Notes: a model not told the origin generated them from the letters alone. A stretch of DNA of 30,673 nucleotides from DAOTXL01 sp034434895 (GCA_034434895.1 DAOTYI010000236.1:1-30673); one strand, 5' to 3'. Counted from the first letter of the stretch, positions 23,774 to 30,673 are shown. Numbers and translations: made by a program.

Positions 23774-23798
23774 GCCTTGAGCTGTTTCGTGCTACAAT
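23770..23798 (+). promoter_or_regulatory. Candidate promoter before the second wzz-type gene
   Basis: TTGAGC (23770-23775, 4/6) and TACAAT (23793-23798, 5/6) are separated by 17 bp. The leader of about 180 nt contains the palindrome at 23860-23923. Confidence 0.6.
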
Positions 23799-23859
23799 GC
23801 CCCTGACATGGACCATCCGGAACCGTTCGGCTGAGCTTACGCCGAAGCCAAAAAGGCTG

Positions 23860-23923
23860 ACAACAAAGGACATGAATATTTTTGCCTTTGTGTCCTTGAT
23901 GTCCTTTGTGGTTCATTTCCTGG
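23860..23923. repeat. Imperfect palindrome, CACAAAGG family
   Basis: ACAACAAAGGACATGAA (starting at 23860) is an inverted imperfect copy of TTGATGTCCTTTGTGGT, which ends near 23913. The stretch between includes another CTTTGTGTCC unit. It is the same family as 9651-9716. It lies in the leader of the second wzz-type gene. The 211-bp gap 23774-23984 holds this, the promoter above, and no gene. Confidence 0.75.
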
Positions 23924-23984
23924 CCCAATGAGCACAAGTGCCTGGCACCTGGGTGGTGACATATCTGCTCCTCAGGAGACGGAG

Positions 23985-24767
23985 ATGGAATTTCGTGACT
24001 ATTGGAATCTCGCTCGCAAACGGGGTTGGATCATCTTGCTGGTGGCGGTGGTGGCCGCCGTTGCGGCGTTGGGCGTCAGCCTGATCCTGCCCAAAACCTA
24101 CAAGGCCACCATCCAGCTCAGCATCAATCCGGCGCGGCCTGACTGGGGCCTCAGTCAGGCGACTAAAGAGCTGCTGCGCAACTATGTCATCAACATCAAA
24201 AGCCACACCATGACCCAGAAAGCCATTGACCGCGCCCAGCTCGACATGAGCACCTATGACTTTCTGGCCAATCTGGATGTCAGCGATGATTCGGCCAACC
24301 TGACCATCACCATCCAGGCCGAAAGCCACGATCCAGAGGAGGCCCGCCTGATGGCCCAAACGCTGGCCGACGTGTTTGTCGAAGAGCGACGGCAGTGGAA
24401 CATCGAGCAGGACAAAAGCGACCGCATCTATGTCGAAAAAGTAGACGACATCCGAGATGTGCCGCTGGCCTCGCCCAAAATCAAGTTTAACATGGCCGCC
24501 GGTGCCGTCTTGGGAGCTATCGTCGGGGGCATCATCGTCTTTTTCCTGGAATGGCTGGAATCGGACACCCTGCGCACCCCTTCTGACGTGCAGAAGGCAG
24601 TAGAACTCGCCGTTCTGGGGACCATTCCGACCGGCAGCGAATCCAGGGCCAGGGGACGGCAGAGATGGGGCCTTCCCTCCTGGTTGGAGCCGGGCCTGTT
24701 GCTGATCTTCCTGGTGGGCCTGGTGATCGGGGCCGGCCTCGGCGCCCTCGTCGTCAGCCTGCTCTGA
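23985..24767 (+). CDS. Wzz-type chain-length determinant protein (second)
   Basis: This 260-residue protein has a Wzz layout: MEFRDYWNLARKRGW, TM1 at about 16-35, a periplasmic domain with coiled-coil propensity around residues 115-145, and TM2 near 170-188 (MAAGAVLGAIVGGIIVFFLEW). It then has an unusual third hydrophobic segment at the C-terminus (about 235-259). The ATG at 23985 has AGGAG (23974-23978) 6 nt upstream. It is clearly distinct from the first Wzz-type protein although their N-termini share the xFRxYW/ELREYW pattern. It probably partners the ATPase that follows. The third helix is not typical of Wzz and could be used for assembly or anchoring. Confidence 0.8.
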   Translation: MEFRDYWNLARKRGWIILLVAVVAAVAALGVSLILPKTYKATIQLSINPARPDWGLSQATKELLRNYVINIKSHTMTQKAIDRAQLDMSTYDFLANLDVSDDSANLTITIQAESHDPEEARLMAQTLADVFVEERRQWNIEQDKSDRIYVEKVDDIRDVPLASPKIKFNMAAGAVLGAIVGGIIVFFLEWLESDTLRTPSDVQKAVELAVLGTIPTGSESRARGRQRWGLPSWLEPGLLLIFLVGLVIGAGLGALVVSLL

Positions 24768-24768
24768 C

Positions 24769-24845
24769 ACCCAATACCCAATATCCAATATCCAATACCC
24801 AATACCCAATACCCAATACCCAACAACCAATGCCCAATGACCAAG
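24769..24845. repeat. ACCCAAT/ATCCAAT heptamer array (about 11 units)
   Basis: Eleven contiguous 7-bp units (mostly ACCCAAT, two ATCCAAT, the last three degenerate) fill the gap between the second wzz-type gene and the BY-kinase-type gene, beginning 1 bp after the stop codon. The unit resembles the CCCCAAT-type heptamers (STRR1) described in heterocystous cyanobacteria. Confidence 0.95.
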
Positions 24846-24860
24846 CGAGAATCTATAACC

Positions 24861-25526
24861 ATGAACGAGAAACTAAATGAACTCATCACGATTTCCGATC
24901 CGCGCTCGCCTATCAGCGAGGCATATCGTACGCTGCGGACCAACCTCGACTTTGCCGGCCTGGATCGGGCGCTCAAGACGCTGGTCGTCACCTCGGCGGG
25001 GGTGGGCGAGGGCAAGTCCACCACCCTGGCCAACCTGGCGGTGGTCTCAGCCCAGGCCGGGCGCCGGGTCATCCTGGTGGATGCCGATCTGCGGCGGCCG
25101 ACATTGCACGAGATTTTCGGCCTGGACAACCGGGTGGGCCTGACGACGGCGATGATGGACGAGGCCGCCCTGGCCTCGCCGCCGTTCCAGCCCACCGCTG
25201 TCGAGGGCCTGTCGGTGTTGACCAGCGGCCCCCTGCCCCCCAATCCGGCGGAGTTGATGGGCTCGCGGCGGATGGAGGAGGTGATCGCCGCGCTGGCCAG
25301 GCAGGCGGATCAGGTCCTGTTCGATACGCCGCCGGTGGTGGCCGTGACCGACGCGGCGGTGCTGGCTACCCGGGTGGATGGGGTGCTGTTGGTCATCAGC
25401 GCCGGCAAGACGCGACGGGAGGTGGCCCGCACGGCGGTGCAGCGGCTGCGCCAGATCAACGCCCGGCTGGTGGGCACGGTGCTGACCAATGTGCCACTGG
25501 GTGCCGGGTTCAAAGGATATTACTGA
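24861..25526 (+). CDS. BY-kinase-type ATPase of exopolysaccharide synthesis
   Basis: This 221-residue cytosolic P-loop ATPase of the CpsD/CapB/YwqD class works with Wzz-type membrane activators to control polysaccharide export. The ATG at 24861 is preferred; an in-frame ATG at 24837 lies inside the heptamer array. Motifs are SPISEAYRTLRTNL, Walker A VGEGKSTT (Lys52), Walker A' ILVDADLRRP (71-80), and Walker B VLFDTPPV. The C-terminus ends GFKGYY: only two Tyr, much shorter than the usual Tyr-rich cluster of autophosphorylating members. Thus tyrosine kinase activity is possible but the tail is minimal. It lies in the same region as two wzz-type genes and a GT4 gene. Confidence 0.85.
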   Translation: MNEKLNELITISDPRSPISEAYRTLRTNLDFAGLDRALKTLVVTSAGVGEGKSTTLANLAVVSAQAGRRVILVDADLRRPTLHEIFGLDNRVGLTTAMMDEAALASPPFQPTAVEGLSVLTSGPLPPNPAELMGSRRMEEVIAALARQADQVLFDTPPVVAVTDAAVLATRVDGVLLVISAGKTRREVARTAVQRLRQINARLVGTVLTNVPLGAGFKGYY

Positions 25527-25533
25527 TCGAGTG

Positions 25534-25594
25534 GACGAAAGACGGAGGACCAGGGACGGAGAATTTCGTCATTCGTCCCCGGCCCTTTGTCTTT
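25534..25594. repeat. GACGGAG-type heptamers forming an inverted repeat
   Basis: GACGAAA, GACGGAG, GACCAGG and GACGGAG (25534-25561) are consecutive 7-bp units. The following ATTCGTCCCC...TTTGTCTTT (25571-25594) is an imperfect inverted copy, so the gap can fold. The stretch 25527-25630 holds no gene. Confidence 0.75.
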
Positions 25595-25630
25595 GCACCC
25601 GGGTTTGAATCTCGGTCGGCAAGAGCACCC

Positions 25631-26470
25631 ATGTCGCATCGCGAGCGGGTCTATCGAACCGAGGCGATTGTCCTGCGGCGGACCGACTTTGGCGAGGCGG
25701 ATCGCCTGCTGACTGTGTTCACGCCGGAACGCGGCAAGCTCAGGCTCATCGCCAGGGGAGCGCGCAAACCCGGCAGCCGCAAAAGTGGCCACGTCGAGTT
25801 GTTCAGCCACGGCCTGTACCTGGTCGCCGTGGGCCGCGAACTGGACATCATCACCCAGGCTGAGACGCTGGAGCCATTTCTGCCGCTGCGCCAGGAGCTG
25901 TTGCGCACCACCTACGCTTACTACTTTGCCGAACTGGCCGACTCGTTCACCGCCGAGCGGGATGAGAACCGGCCCCTGTTCGACCTGCTCAAAGAGGCAT
26001 TCGGCTGGCTATGTACCGCCGGGGATCTGGCGCTGGTGGCCCGCTATTACGAGCTCCATCTGCTGGCCCTGGTCGGCTTCCAGCCCCAACTTTTTCTCTG
26101 CGGCGGATGCCGGGAAGCGTTGCAGCCGGTGACCAATTACCTGAGCGCTGCTGAAGGGAGTGTCTTTTGCCCACAATGTGGCTACGCCCGGCCGGGCACC
26201 GCCGAGCTGTCGCTGAATGCCCTCAAGGTGCTGCGCTTCCTGCAAACCCGCGACTGGGCAACCTGCCGCCTGTTGCGCCTCAGCCCGGCCAGCCACGCCG
26301 AACTGGAGCGCACGATGAACCACTATCTCACCTATCACCTGGAGCGCCGGCTCAAGTCGGTGGATTTCCTCCATCATCTGCGGCGGACGATGGGGAATAC
26401 GGAGTGCGGAATGCAGAGTGCGGAATGTGTGGTTTTCAGACCGGCTCTTACGGGAGAAGATGATGGCTAA
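25631..26470 (+). CDS. recO: DNA repair protein RecO
   Basis: RecO mediates RecA loading and strand annealing in the RecFOR pathway. The 279-residue product has an N-terminal OB fold (RTEAIVLRRTDFGEADRLLT, then GKLRLIARGARK), a helical middle, and a zinc finger with CGGC and CPQC. The normal RecO end (LKSVDFLHHLRRT) is followed by about 26 residues read from repeat DNA: five degenerate GGAATGC heptamers and a 19-bp element (26394-26447). This tail is probably not functional. The stop overlaps glyQS by 8 nt. No strong Shine-Dalgarno sequence precedes the ATG. Confidence 0.92.
   Translation: MSHRERVYRTEAIVLRRTDFGEADRLLTVFTPERGKLRLIARGARKPGSRKSGHVELFSHGLYLVAVGRELDIITQAETLEPFLPLRQELLRTTYAYYFAELADSFTAERDENRPLFDLLKEAFGWLCTAGDLALVARYYELHLLALVGFQPQLFLCGGCREALQPVTNYLSAAEGSVFCPQCGYARPGTAELSLNALKVLRFLQTRDWATCRLLRLSPASHAELERTMNHYLTYHLERRLKSVDFLHHLRRTMGNTECGMQSAECVVFRPALTGEDDG
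26394..26447. repeat. Repeats within the 3' end of recO
   Basis: Five heptamers (GGAATAC, GGAGTGC, GGAATGC, AGAGTGC, GGAATGT) occupy 26394-26428. The 19 bases at 26429-26447 are the exact reverse complement of 2319-2337. The whole stretch is translated as the C-terminal tail of RecO. Confidence 0.9.
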
Positions 26471-29465
26471 ACCGCTTACCTTCCAGGAAGTGATCATGCG
26501 CCTGGACCGCTATTGGGCCGATTATGGCTGTCTGATCTGGCAACCCTACAGCGAGAAGCTGGGCGCCGGCACGGCCAATCCGGCCACCACCTTGCGCGTC
26601 CTCGGCCCTGAGCCGTGGAACGTGGCCTACGTCGAGCCTTCCTACCGGCCCGATGATGGGCGTTACGCCGAAAATCCCAACCGGATGCAGATGCACACCC
26701 AGTACCAGGTCATCCTCAAGCCCGACCCTGGCAACCCCCAGGAACTGTACCTGGGCAGCCTGGAGGCCATCGGCATCAACCTGCGCGAGCACGATGTGCG
26801 CTTTGTGGAGGATAACTGGGAAAGCCCGGCCCTGGGCTCGTGGGGATTGGGCTGGCAGGTGTGGCTCGATGGCCAGGAGATCAGCCAGTACACCTACTTT
26901 CAGCAGGCCGGTGGCCTGCCCTGCGATCCGGTGCCGGTGGAACTGACCTACGGCCTGGAGCGGATCGTCATGTACCTGCAAAAGGTCCGCGCCGTGTGGG
27001 ATATTGATTGGGATGGCCTCCACACCTATGGCGACATCTACCGCCGGCCTGAGGTGGAGCACTGCATCTACAACTTTGAACTGGCCAGCGTGGAGCGCCT
27101 GACCCAGATGTACAACCTCTATGAGGCCGAGGCCCGGGCCAGCCTGGAGCGTGGCCTGGTCATCCCTGCCTACGATTATATCTTGCGCTGCTCTCATACC
27201 TTCAACATCCTGGATGCACGGGGAGCCATCGGCGTCACCGAACGGGCTTCCTACTTTGGCCGGATGCGCGACCTGAGCCGCCAGGTGGCCCGCCTGTATG
27301 TCAAACAGCGGGAGGAGATGGGCTACCCCTTCTTAAAGAAGCAAGAAGCAAGAAGCAAGCAATATCCAATATCCAATATCCAATATCCACCATCCACCAC
27401 CCCATCTGCAACCTTTCTGCTAGAGATCGGCACGGAGGAGCTACCGGCCGGCGACCTGACCCTGGCCCTGGAACAGTTGGAGGCAGCGGTGCCCCGGATG
27501 CTGGAGGAAGCGCGGCTGAGCTATCGGTCGGTGTGGGTTGTGGGCACCCCCCGGCGACAGGCGGTGCTGGTCTACGGCCTGGCCTCCCACCAGCCGGATC
27601 GCACGTTGCAGTTGCAGGGGCCGCCGGCTCACGTCGCCTTCGAGGCTGACGGCCGGCCGACCCGCGCGGCCCTGGGCTTTGCCCAGAAACAGGGGGTGCC
27701 GGTCGAATCGCTGCGCATTGTGACCGAGGGGGGGAAATCGTACGCCGTCGCCGTCAAGACCGAGCCAGGTCGTCCTGCAGCCGGGGTGCTGGCCGAAAAA
27801 CTCCCGGCCCTTATCGCCGGCCTGCGCTTCCCCAAGACGATGCGCTGGAACCAGACCAACGTCCCCTTCTCCCGCCCTATCCGCTGGCTGGTCGCTCTGC
27901 TGGGCGACCAGGTGGTGCCTTTTGAATATGCCGGGGTGACCAGTGGGCGGACCACACGTGGGTTGCGTCCCTACGGTTCGCCGCCGATCGAGCTGACCTG
28001 TGCCGATGACTATCTGGAGACAATGGCTGCCCACCGGATCGTCGTGGATATGGCCGGGCGCCGCGAGCAGGTCCGCACCCAGGCCGCAGCCCTGGCCGCT
28101 TCCGTTGGCGGGCAGATCCCCGACGATCCGGCCCTGCTGGATGAGGTGACCAACCTGGTCGAGTGCCCCACCGCCCTGTTGGGCCGCTTCGAACCGGAGT
28201 ATCTGACCCTGCCGGCAGAGGTGCTGGTCACCGCCATGAAAAAGCACCAGCTTTACTTCCCCGTGGTGCATGGGGATACAGGCGAGTTGTTGCCCTACTT
28301 TGTGGCGGTGCGGAATGGGGATGACTATAATCTGGATGTGGTGCGCGATGGCAACGAGGAGGTGCTCCGCGCCCGCTTTGCCGACGCCCGCTTCTTTTAC
28401 GAGAACGACATACGCAAGCCGTTGGAGAGCTTTCTGCCCCGCCTCGATACTCTCACCTTCCAGGAGCAGTTGGGTTCGATGCTGGACAAAAGCCGTCGCC
28501 TGGAAAAGCTGGTGCCGGTCATCGGTCGGGCGTTGGGCCTGGACGAGGCCGAGATGGCGGTCGTCGGCCGCGCCGCTCACCTGTGCAAGGCCGACCTGGT
28601 GACCCAACTGGTGATTGAGTTCACCAGCCTGCAAGGGATCATGGGCCAGCATTATGCCCGGCTGTCGGGTGAAGAGGAGGCGGTGGCCACGGCTATCCTG
28701 GAGCACTATCTGCCGCGCTCCGCCGACGACGCCCTGCCCCAGACCCGGCCTGGCCTGGCCCTGGGCCTGGCCAACCGGCTGGACAGCCTGGCGGGCCTCT
28801 TTGCCGTGGGACTGGCTCCTTCCGGCTCGGCTGACCCCTACCACCTGCGCCGCGACGCCCTGGGCATTGTCCAGAACCTCATCGCCCACCAGATCTCCCT
28901 GTCGCTGCGCCCCTTGCTGGCCGAAGCGGCTGCCCTGATGCCGCTGCCGGTCCCGGCGCAGGTCCTGGACGAGGTGTCGGCCTTTATCACCGAGCGGCTG
29001 CGCGGTTGGCTGCGCGACCGGGGATTTCGCTACGATGTGGTGGAGGCCGTGCTGGCCGAACGGGGTGACGACCCATACAACGCCTACCGCACCACCGCCC
29101 AACTGGCCGTCTGGGTGGAGCGGGATGACTGGATGGACCTGCTCAACGCCTATGGCCGCTGTATCCGTATCGTGCGGGACCAGACCGACCGCTTCGAGTT
29201 CCGGCCGGGCGTGGACCCTGAACCCTCTACGGCTGCCCTGTGGCAGGCATATCAGGCCGCCCGCGCCCAGATCACGCCTGCAAGCGATGTGGACCGGCTG
29301 CTCACGGCGCTGCGCCCCATGATCCCGGCCATCAATCGTTTCTTTGATGATGTGCTGGTGATGCACCAGGATCGAACGCTGCGGGAAAACCGCCTGGGCC
29401 TGCTGCAACAGATCTGGGCCCTCAGCCGGGGGATCGTGGATGTGACACGGCTTGAAGGGTTTTAA
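26463..29465 (+). CDS. glyQS: Glycyl-tRNA synthetase, fused alpha and beta chains
   Basis: This 1000-residue fusion charges tRNA-Gly. The alpha part (about 1-290) shows LTFQEVIMRLDRYW, GCLIWQPY, the class II motif region RMQMHTQYQVILKPDPGNPQ, and VELTYGLERIVMYLQ. The beta part begins FLLEIGTEELPAGDL at about residue 318 and includes RWNQTNVPFSRPIRWL, a long central region, and an HD-like and anticodon-binding C-terminus (SGSADPYHLRRDALGIVQNL and on). The linker, about 24 residues, is encoded by heptamer repeats (27336-27388). The ATG at 26463 has GGGAG 6 nt upstream and overlaps the recO stop by 8 nt. Fused GlyQS is known in some bacteria; usually the two are separate genes. Confidence 0.94.
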   Translation: MAKPLTFQEVIMRLDRYWADYGCLIWQPYSEKLGAGTANPATTLRVLGPEPWNVAYVEPSYRPDDGRYAENPNRMQMHTQYQVILKPDPGNPQELYLGSLEAIGINLREHDVRFVEDNWESPALGSWGLGWQVWLDGQEISQYTYFQQAGGLPCDPVPVELTYGLERIVMYLQKVRAVWDIDWDGLHTYGDIYRRPEVEHCIYNFELASVERLTQMYNLYEAEARASLERGLVIPAYDYILRCSHTFNILDARGAIGVTERASYFGRMRDLSRQVARLYVKQREEMGYPFLKKQEARSKQYPISNIQYPPSTTPSATFLLEIGTEELPAGDLTLALEQLEAAVPRMLEEARLSYRSVWVVGTPRRQAVLVYGLASHQPDRTLQLQGPPAHVAFEADGRPTRAALGFAQKQGVPVESLRIVTEGGKSYAVAVKTEPGRPAAGVLAEKLPALIAGLRFPKTMRWNQTNVPFSRPIRWLVALLGDQVVPFEYAGVTSGRTTRGLRPYGSPPIELTCADDYLETMAAHRIVVDMAGRREQVRTQAAALAASVGGQIPDDPALLDEVTNLVECPTALLGRFEPEYLTLPAEVLVTAMKKHQLYFPVVHGDTGELLPYFVAVRNGDDYNLDVVRDGNEEVLRARFADARFFYENDIRKPLESFLPRLDTLTFQEQLGSMLDKSRRLEKLVPVIGRALGLDEAEMAVVGRAAHLCKADLVTQLVIEFTSLQGIMGQHYARLSGEEEAVATAILEHYLPRSADDALPQTRPGLALGLANRLDSLAGLFAVGLAPSGSADPYHLRRDALGIVQNLIAHQISLSLRPLLAEAAALMPLPVPAQVLDEVSAFITERLRGWLRDRGFRYDVVEAVLAERGDDPYNAYRTTAQLAVWVERDDWMDLLNAYGRCIRIVRDQTDRFEFRPGVDPEPSTAALWQAYQAARAQITPASDVDRLLTALRPMIPAINRFFDDVLVMHQDRTLRENRLGLLQQIWALSRGIVDVTRLEGF
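27336..27388. repeat. Two heptamer arrays encoding the GlyQ-GlyS linker
   Basis: AAGAAGC occurs three times in a row (27336-27356), plus a partial AAGC. AATATCC then occurs four times exactly (27361-27388). Reading is in frame through both blocks, giving KKQEARSKQYPISNIQYPP. The sum preserves frame, but gain or loss of a single heptamer would not. Confidence 0.95.
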
Positions 29466-29475
29466 AATCGGTATA

Positions 29476-29550
29476 AATGGGCGAATGAGCAAATCGCTCA
29501 TTCGCCCATTCGCCCACTCGCCCACTCGCCCATTCGCCCATTCGTTCACT
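29476..29550. repeat. 15-bp hairpin and CGCCCATT octamer array after glyQS
   Basis: AATGGGCGAATGAGC (29476-29490) pairs perfectly with GCTCATTCGCCCATT (29496-29510) around a 5-nt loop. From 29503, six 8-bp units follow (CGCCCATT three times, CGCCCACT twice, CGTTCACT). The hairpin's right arm is thus part of the array. It may act as a transcription barrier, but no T run follows. It fills most of the gap between glyQS and the SDR gene. Confidence 0.9.
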
Positions 29551-29565
29551 TTCCAGGGGGAGAAG

Positions 29566-30348
29566 ATGCTCGATGAGGTCAAGGTCGCATTGATCACCGG
29601 CGCGTCGGGGGGGATTGGTGAGGCGTTTGCCCGGCAGTTGGCGGCGCTGGGCAAGGAGCTGGTGGTGGTGGCTCGCCGTGCAGACCGGCTCCAGGCCCTG
29701 GCCGCGGAGCTGACCTCCAGACATAGGGTCCAGGTCCATGTCATTGTCGCCGACCTGGCGCAACCGGGCGCAGCAACCACCCTTTTTGCCGAGACAGAGC
29801 GCCGTGGCCTGGCCGTGGACCTGCTGATCAACAATGCCGGCTTTGGCAAAGGGGGCGAATTCACCGCCATCCCCTTTGAGGACCAGGCCGAGATGGTACG
29901 CCTCAATGTAAACACCCTGATGGAGCTGACCCGGCTCTATCTGCCGGCGATGCGACAGCGGAAACGTGGTGGGGTCATCAACCTGGCTTCTACCGCCGCT
30001 TTTCAGCCGGTGCCCAATATGGCTGTTTATGGCGCGACCAAAGCCTTTGTCCTCAGCTTCTCCGAGGCGGTGGCCCATGAGGTGCGCGCTGATGGGGTGA
30101 GGGTCATGGCCCTGTGTCCCGGTTTCACCGCCACCGGCTTCCAGGCCGTGTCCGGTGTTGGCGAGGCCTGGCGCGACCGGATGCCCGGTCCCGATGAGGT
30201 GGTGGCCGCCGCGTTGCGTGCCTTTGAGAAAGGCCGGCGCACGGCCGTGCCGGGGTTCGGGAATCGCTTTCTGGCTTTTGGTGTCCGGCTTGTCCCCCGG
30301 CGACTGGCAGCCTCCATCGCTGCCGGGAAGGTTGCCGGGCGGTGGTGA
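29566..30348 (+). CDS. SDR-family NAD(P)-dependent oxidoreductase
   Basis: This 260-residue short-chain dehydrogenase/reductase carries the cofactor motif TGASGGIG (11-18), NNAGFG (89-94), and the catalytic Ser142, Tyr155 and Lys159 (YGATK). Arg37-Arg38 after the second strand favours NADP. The ATG at 29566 has GGGGGAG just upstream; upstream in-frame starts would read through the octamer array. The substrate is unknown: the YGATK-type, 260-residue, DltE/YqjQ-like layout covers many reductases. It is followed by a hairpin terminator at 30400-30436. Confidence 0.88.
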   Translation: MLDEVKVALITGASGGIGEAFARQLAALGKELVVVARRADRLQALAAELTSRHRVQVHVIVADLAQPGAATTLFAETERRGLAVDLLINNAGFGKGGEFTAIPFEDQAEMVRLNVNTLMELTRLYLPAMRQRKRGGVINLASTAAFQPVPNMAVYGATKAFVLSFSEAVAHEVRADGVRVMALCPGFTATGFQAVSGVGEAWRDRMPGPDEVVAAALRAFEKGRRTAVPGFGNRFLAFGVRLVPRRLAASIAAGKVAGRW

Positions 30349-30399
30349 AACCCACAGGGGTCAACTTGTTGTGAACCATTTTGGATTACCAGAATAGCA

Positions 30400-30436
30400 A
30401 AAGCGCCCGGCGACCCCTTCACTTGCCGGGCGCTTT
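30400..30436. terminator. Hairpin terminator between convergent genes
   Basis: AAAGCGCCCGGC (30400-30411) pairs perfectly with GCCGGGCGCTTT (30425-30436) around a 13-nt loop. Read on the minus strand it is followed by TTTTGCTATT, so it fits best as the terminator of the gene at 30459, while also separating it from the SDR gene. Confidence 0.8.
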
Positions 30437-30458
30437 GGCCATCTGCCCTCAGCAACCG

Positions 30459-30673
30459 TTAATGGACCAGAGGAATCCCATAGTGGGCGCAACGGGTTTT
30501 CACCTCTTCTTCCTTGACGCCCAGAGTCACCATCACGCCATCAACCTGCCGGTCAGGGTGCAAGGTGCGCATCAGCGCTACCTTGTCGGCCAGGCGGTCC
30601 ACATCTTCGACCTCGCAAACGCTCTTGACCTCGAACAACGTGATCCGCCCATCGTCGGCCAGGATGTCCACTT
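30459..30673 (-). CDS. C-terminal fragment, possible PD-(D/E)XK nuclease-like protein
   Basis: The reading frame is open from the window edge to a TAA at 30461-30459. About 70 codons are visible, so this is the C-terminus of a larger gene starting outside the window. The fragment begins VDILADDGRITLFEVKSVC and continues with EDVDRLADKVAL, VDGVMVTLGV and YGIPLVH. The Asp followed by Glu-x-Lys spacing (D...FEVK) matches the PD-(D/E)XK nuclease fold and resembles DUF3782-type proteins, which are poorly characterised. Only the C-terminal half of the fold is visible, so the call is tentative. Confidence 0.6.
   Translation of the reverse strand, partial: VDILADDGRITLFEVKSVCEVEDVDRLADKVALMRTLHPDRQVDGVMVTLGVKEEEVKTRCAHYGIPLVH

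Noticed and set aside
24769..24845. Possible CRISPR array
   Set aside because: Units are contiguous 7-mers without spacers, and there are no cas genes in the window.
26394..26470. Frameshift or truncation of recO
   Set aside because: The RecO core is complete before the repeat tail and the stop couples properly to glyQS, so it is an extension, not a break.
26400..26470. T-box riboswitch ahead of glyQS
   Set aside because: The upstream gap does not exist: recO overlaps the start, so there is no room for a T-box leader.
29445..29478. Promoter for the SDR gene (GTGACA ... TAAAAT or TATAAA)
   Set aside because: Spacers are 14-15 bp, too short, and the boxes overlap the end of glyQS.
27441..29915. 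824-codon minus-strand open frame opposite glyQS
   Set aside because: It is antisense to the conserved GlyS domain and runs through the octamer repeat array, with no domain recognised.

Overview
The window is a compact, GC-rich bacterial chromosome segment. It has short intergenic gaps, many ATGA-type overlaps and GTG/TTG starts. A fused glyQS gene, a tandem thymidylate kinase pair ahead of dnaG-rpoD, a DUF4870/Tic20-like protein and abundant 7-9 bp tandem repeats between genes together suggest a Chloroflexota member (Anaerolineae or a related class). That assignment is inference from gene content, not from a search.

Layout. Bases 1-4703 (+) hold a small membrane protein (DUF4870-like), recJ, an SsnA-type amidohydrolase and two small membrane proteins, closed by a strong hairpin terminator. 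Bases 4749-9580 (-) hold a macromolecular-synthesis cluster, tmk-like / tmk-like / dnaG / rpoD, followed by a tRNA-Asn gene with its own perfect-consensus promoter. Bases 9879-10784 (-) hold an isoaspartyl peptidase/asparaginase. Bases 10863-15631 (-) hold a fatty-acid synthesis operon in the order fabF, fabH, biotin-dependent carboxyltransferase, a small unknown protein and a biotin carrier protein. Diverging from it, bases 15850-19506 (+) hold etfB, etfA and an acyl-CoA dehydrogenase, ending in a textbook terminator. Bases 19591-21793 (+) hold a CysQ-like phosphatase and a three-domain CARDB-like lipoprotein. Bases 21981-25526 (+) hold an exopolysaccharide module: a GT4 glycosyltransferase, two Wzz-type proteins and a BY-kinase-type ATPase. 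Bases 25631-29465 (+) hold recO and a fused glycyl-tRNA synthetase. An SDR oxidoreductase (29566-30348, +) and a 3' gene fragment on the minus strand with a nuclease-like motif (30459 to the edge) finish the window.

How the parts work together. Replication and repair (recJ, dnaG, recO, dTMP supply), transcription (rpoD) and translation (tRNA-Asn, glyQS) genes are interleaved with lipid metabolism. The lipid region has a synthesis operon facing an electron-transfer/acyl-CoA oxidation operon across one shared control region. Promoters are unusually easy to read: seven candidates have TTGA-type -35 and TATAAT/TACAAT-type -10 boxes separated by exactly 17 bp.

The most striking unexplained signal is a set of short tandem repeats (7-9 bp units, at least six different unit sequences) and inverted-repeat elements. 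They fill nearly every longer intergenic gap and intrude into coding sequence: the alpha-beta linker of GlyQS, the C-terminus of RecO and the C-terminus of the CysQ-like protein. Other points worth a look are a thymidylate kinase paralogue with Arg in place of the Walker A Lys, an Arg/Trp-rich 57-residue tail on FabH, an insertion in RpoD region 3, and a small uncharacterised protein between the carboxyltransferase and biotin carrier.
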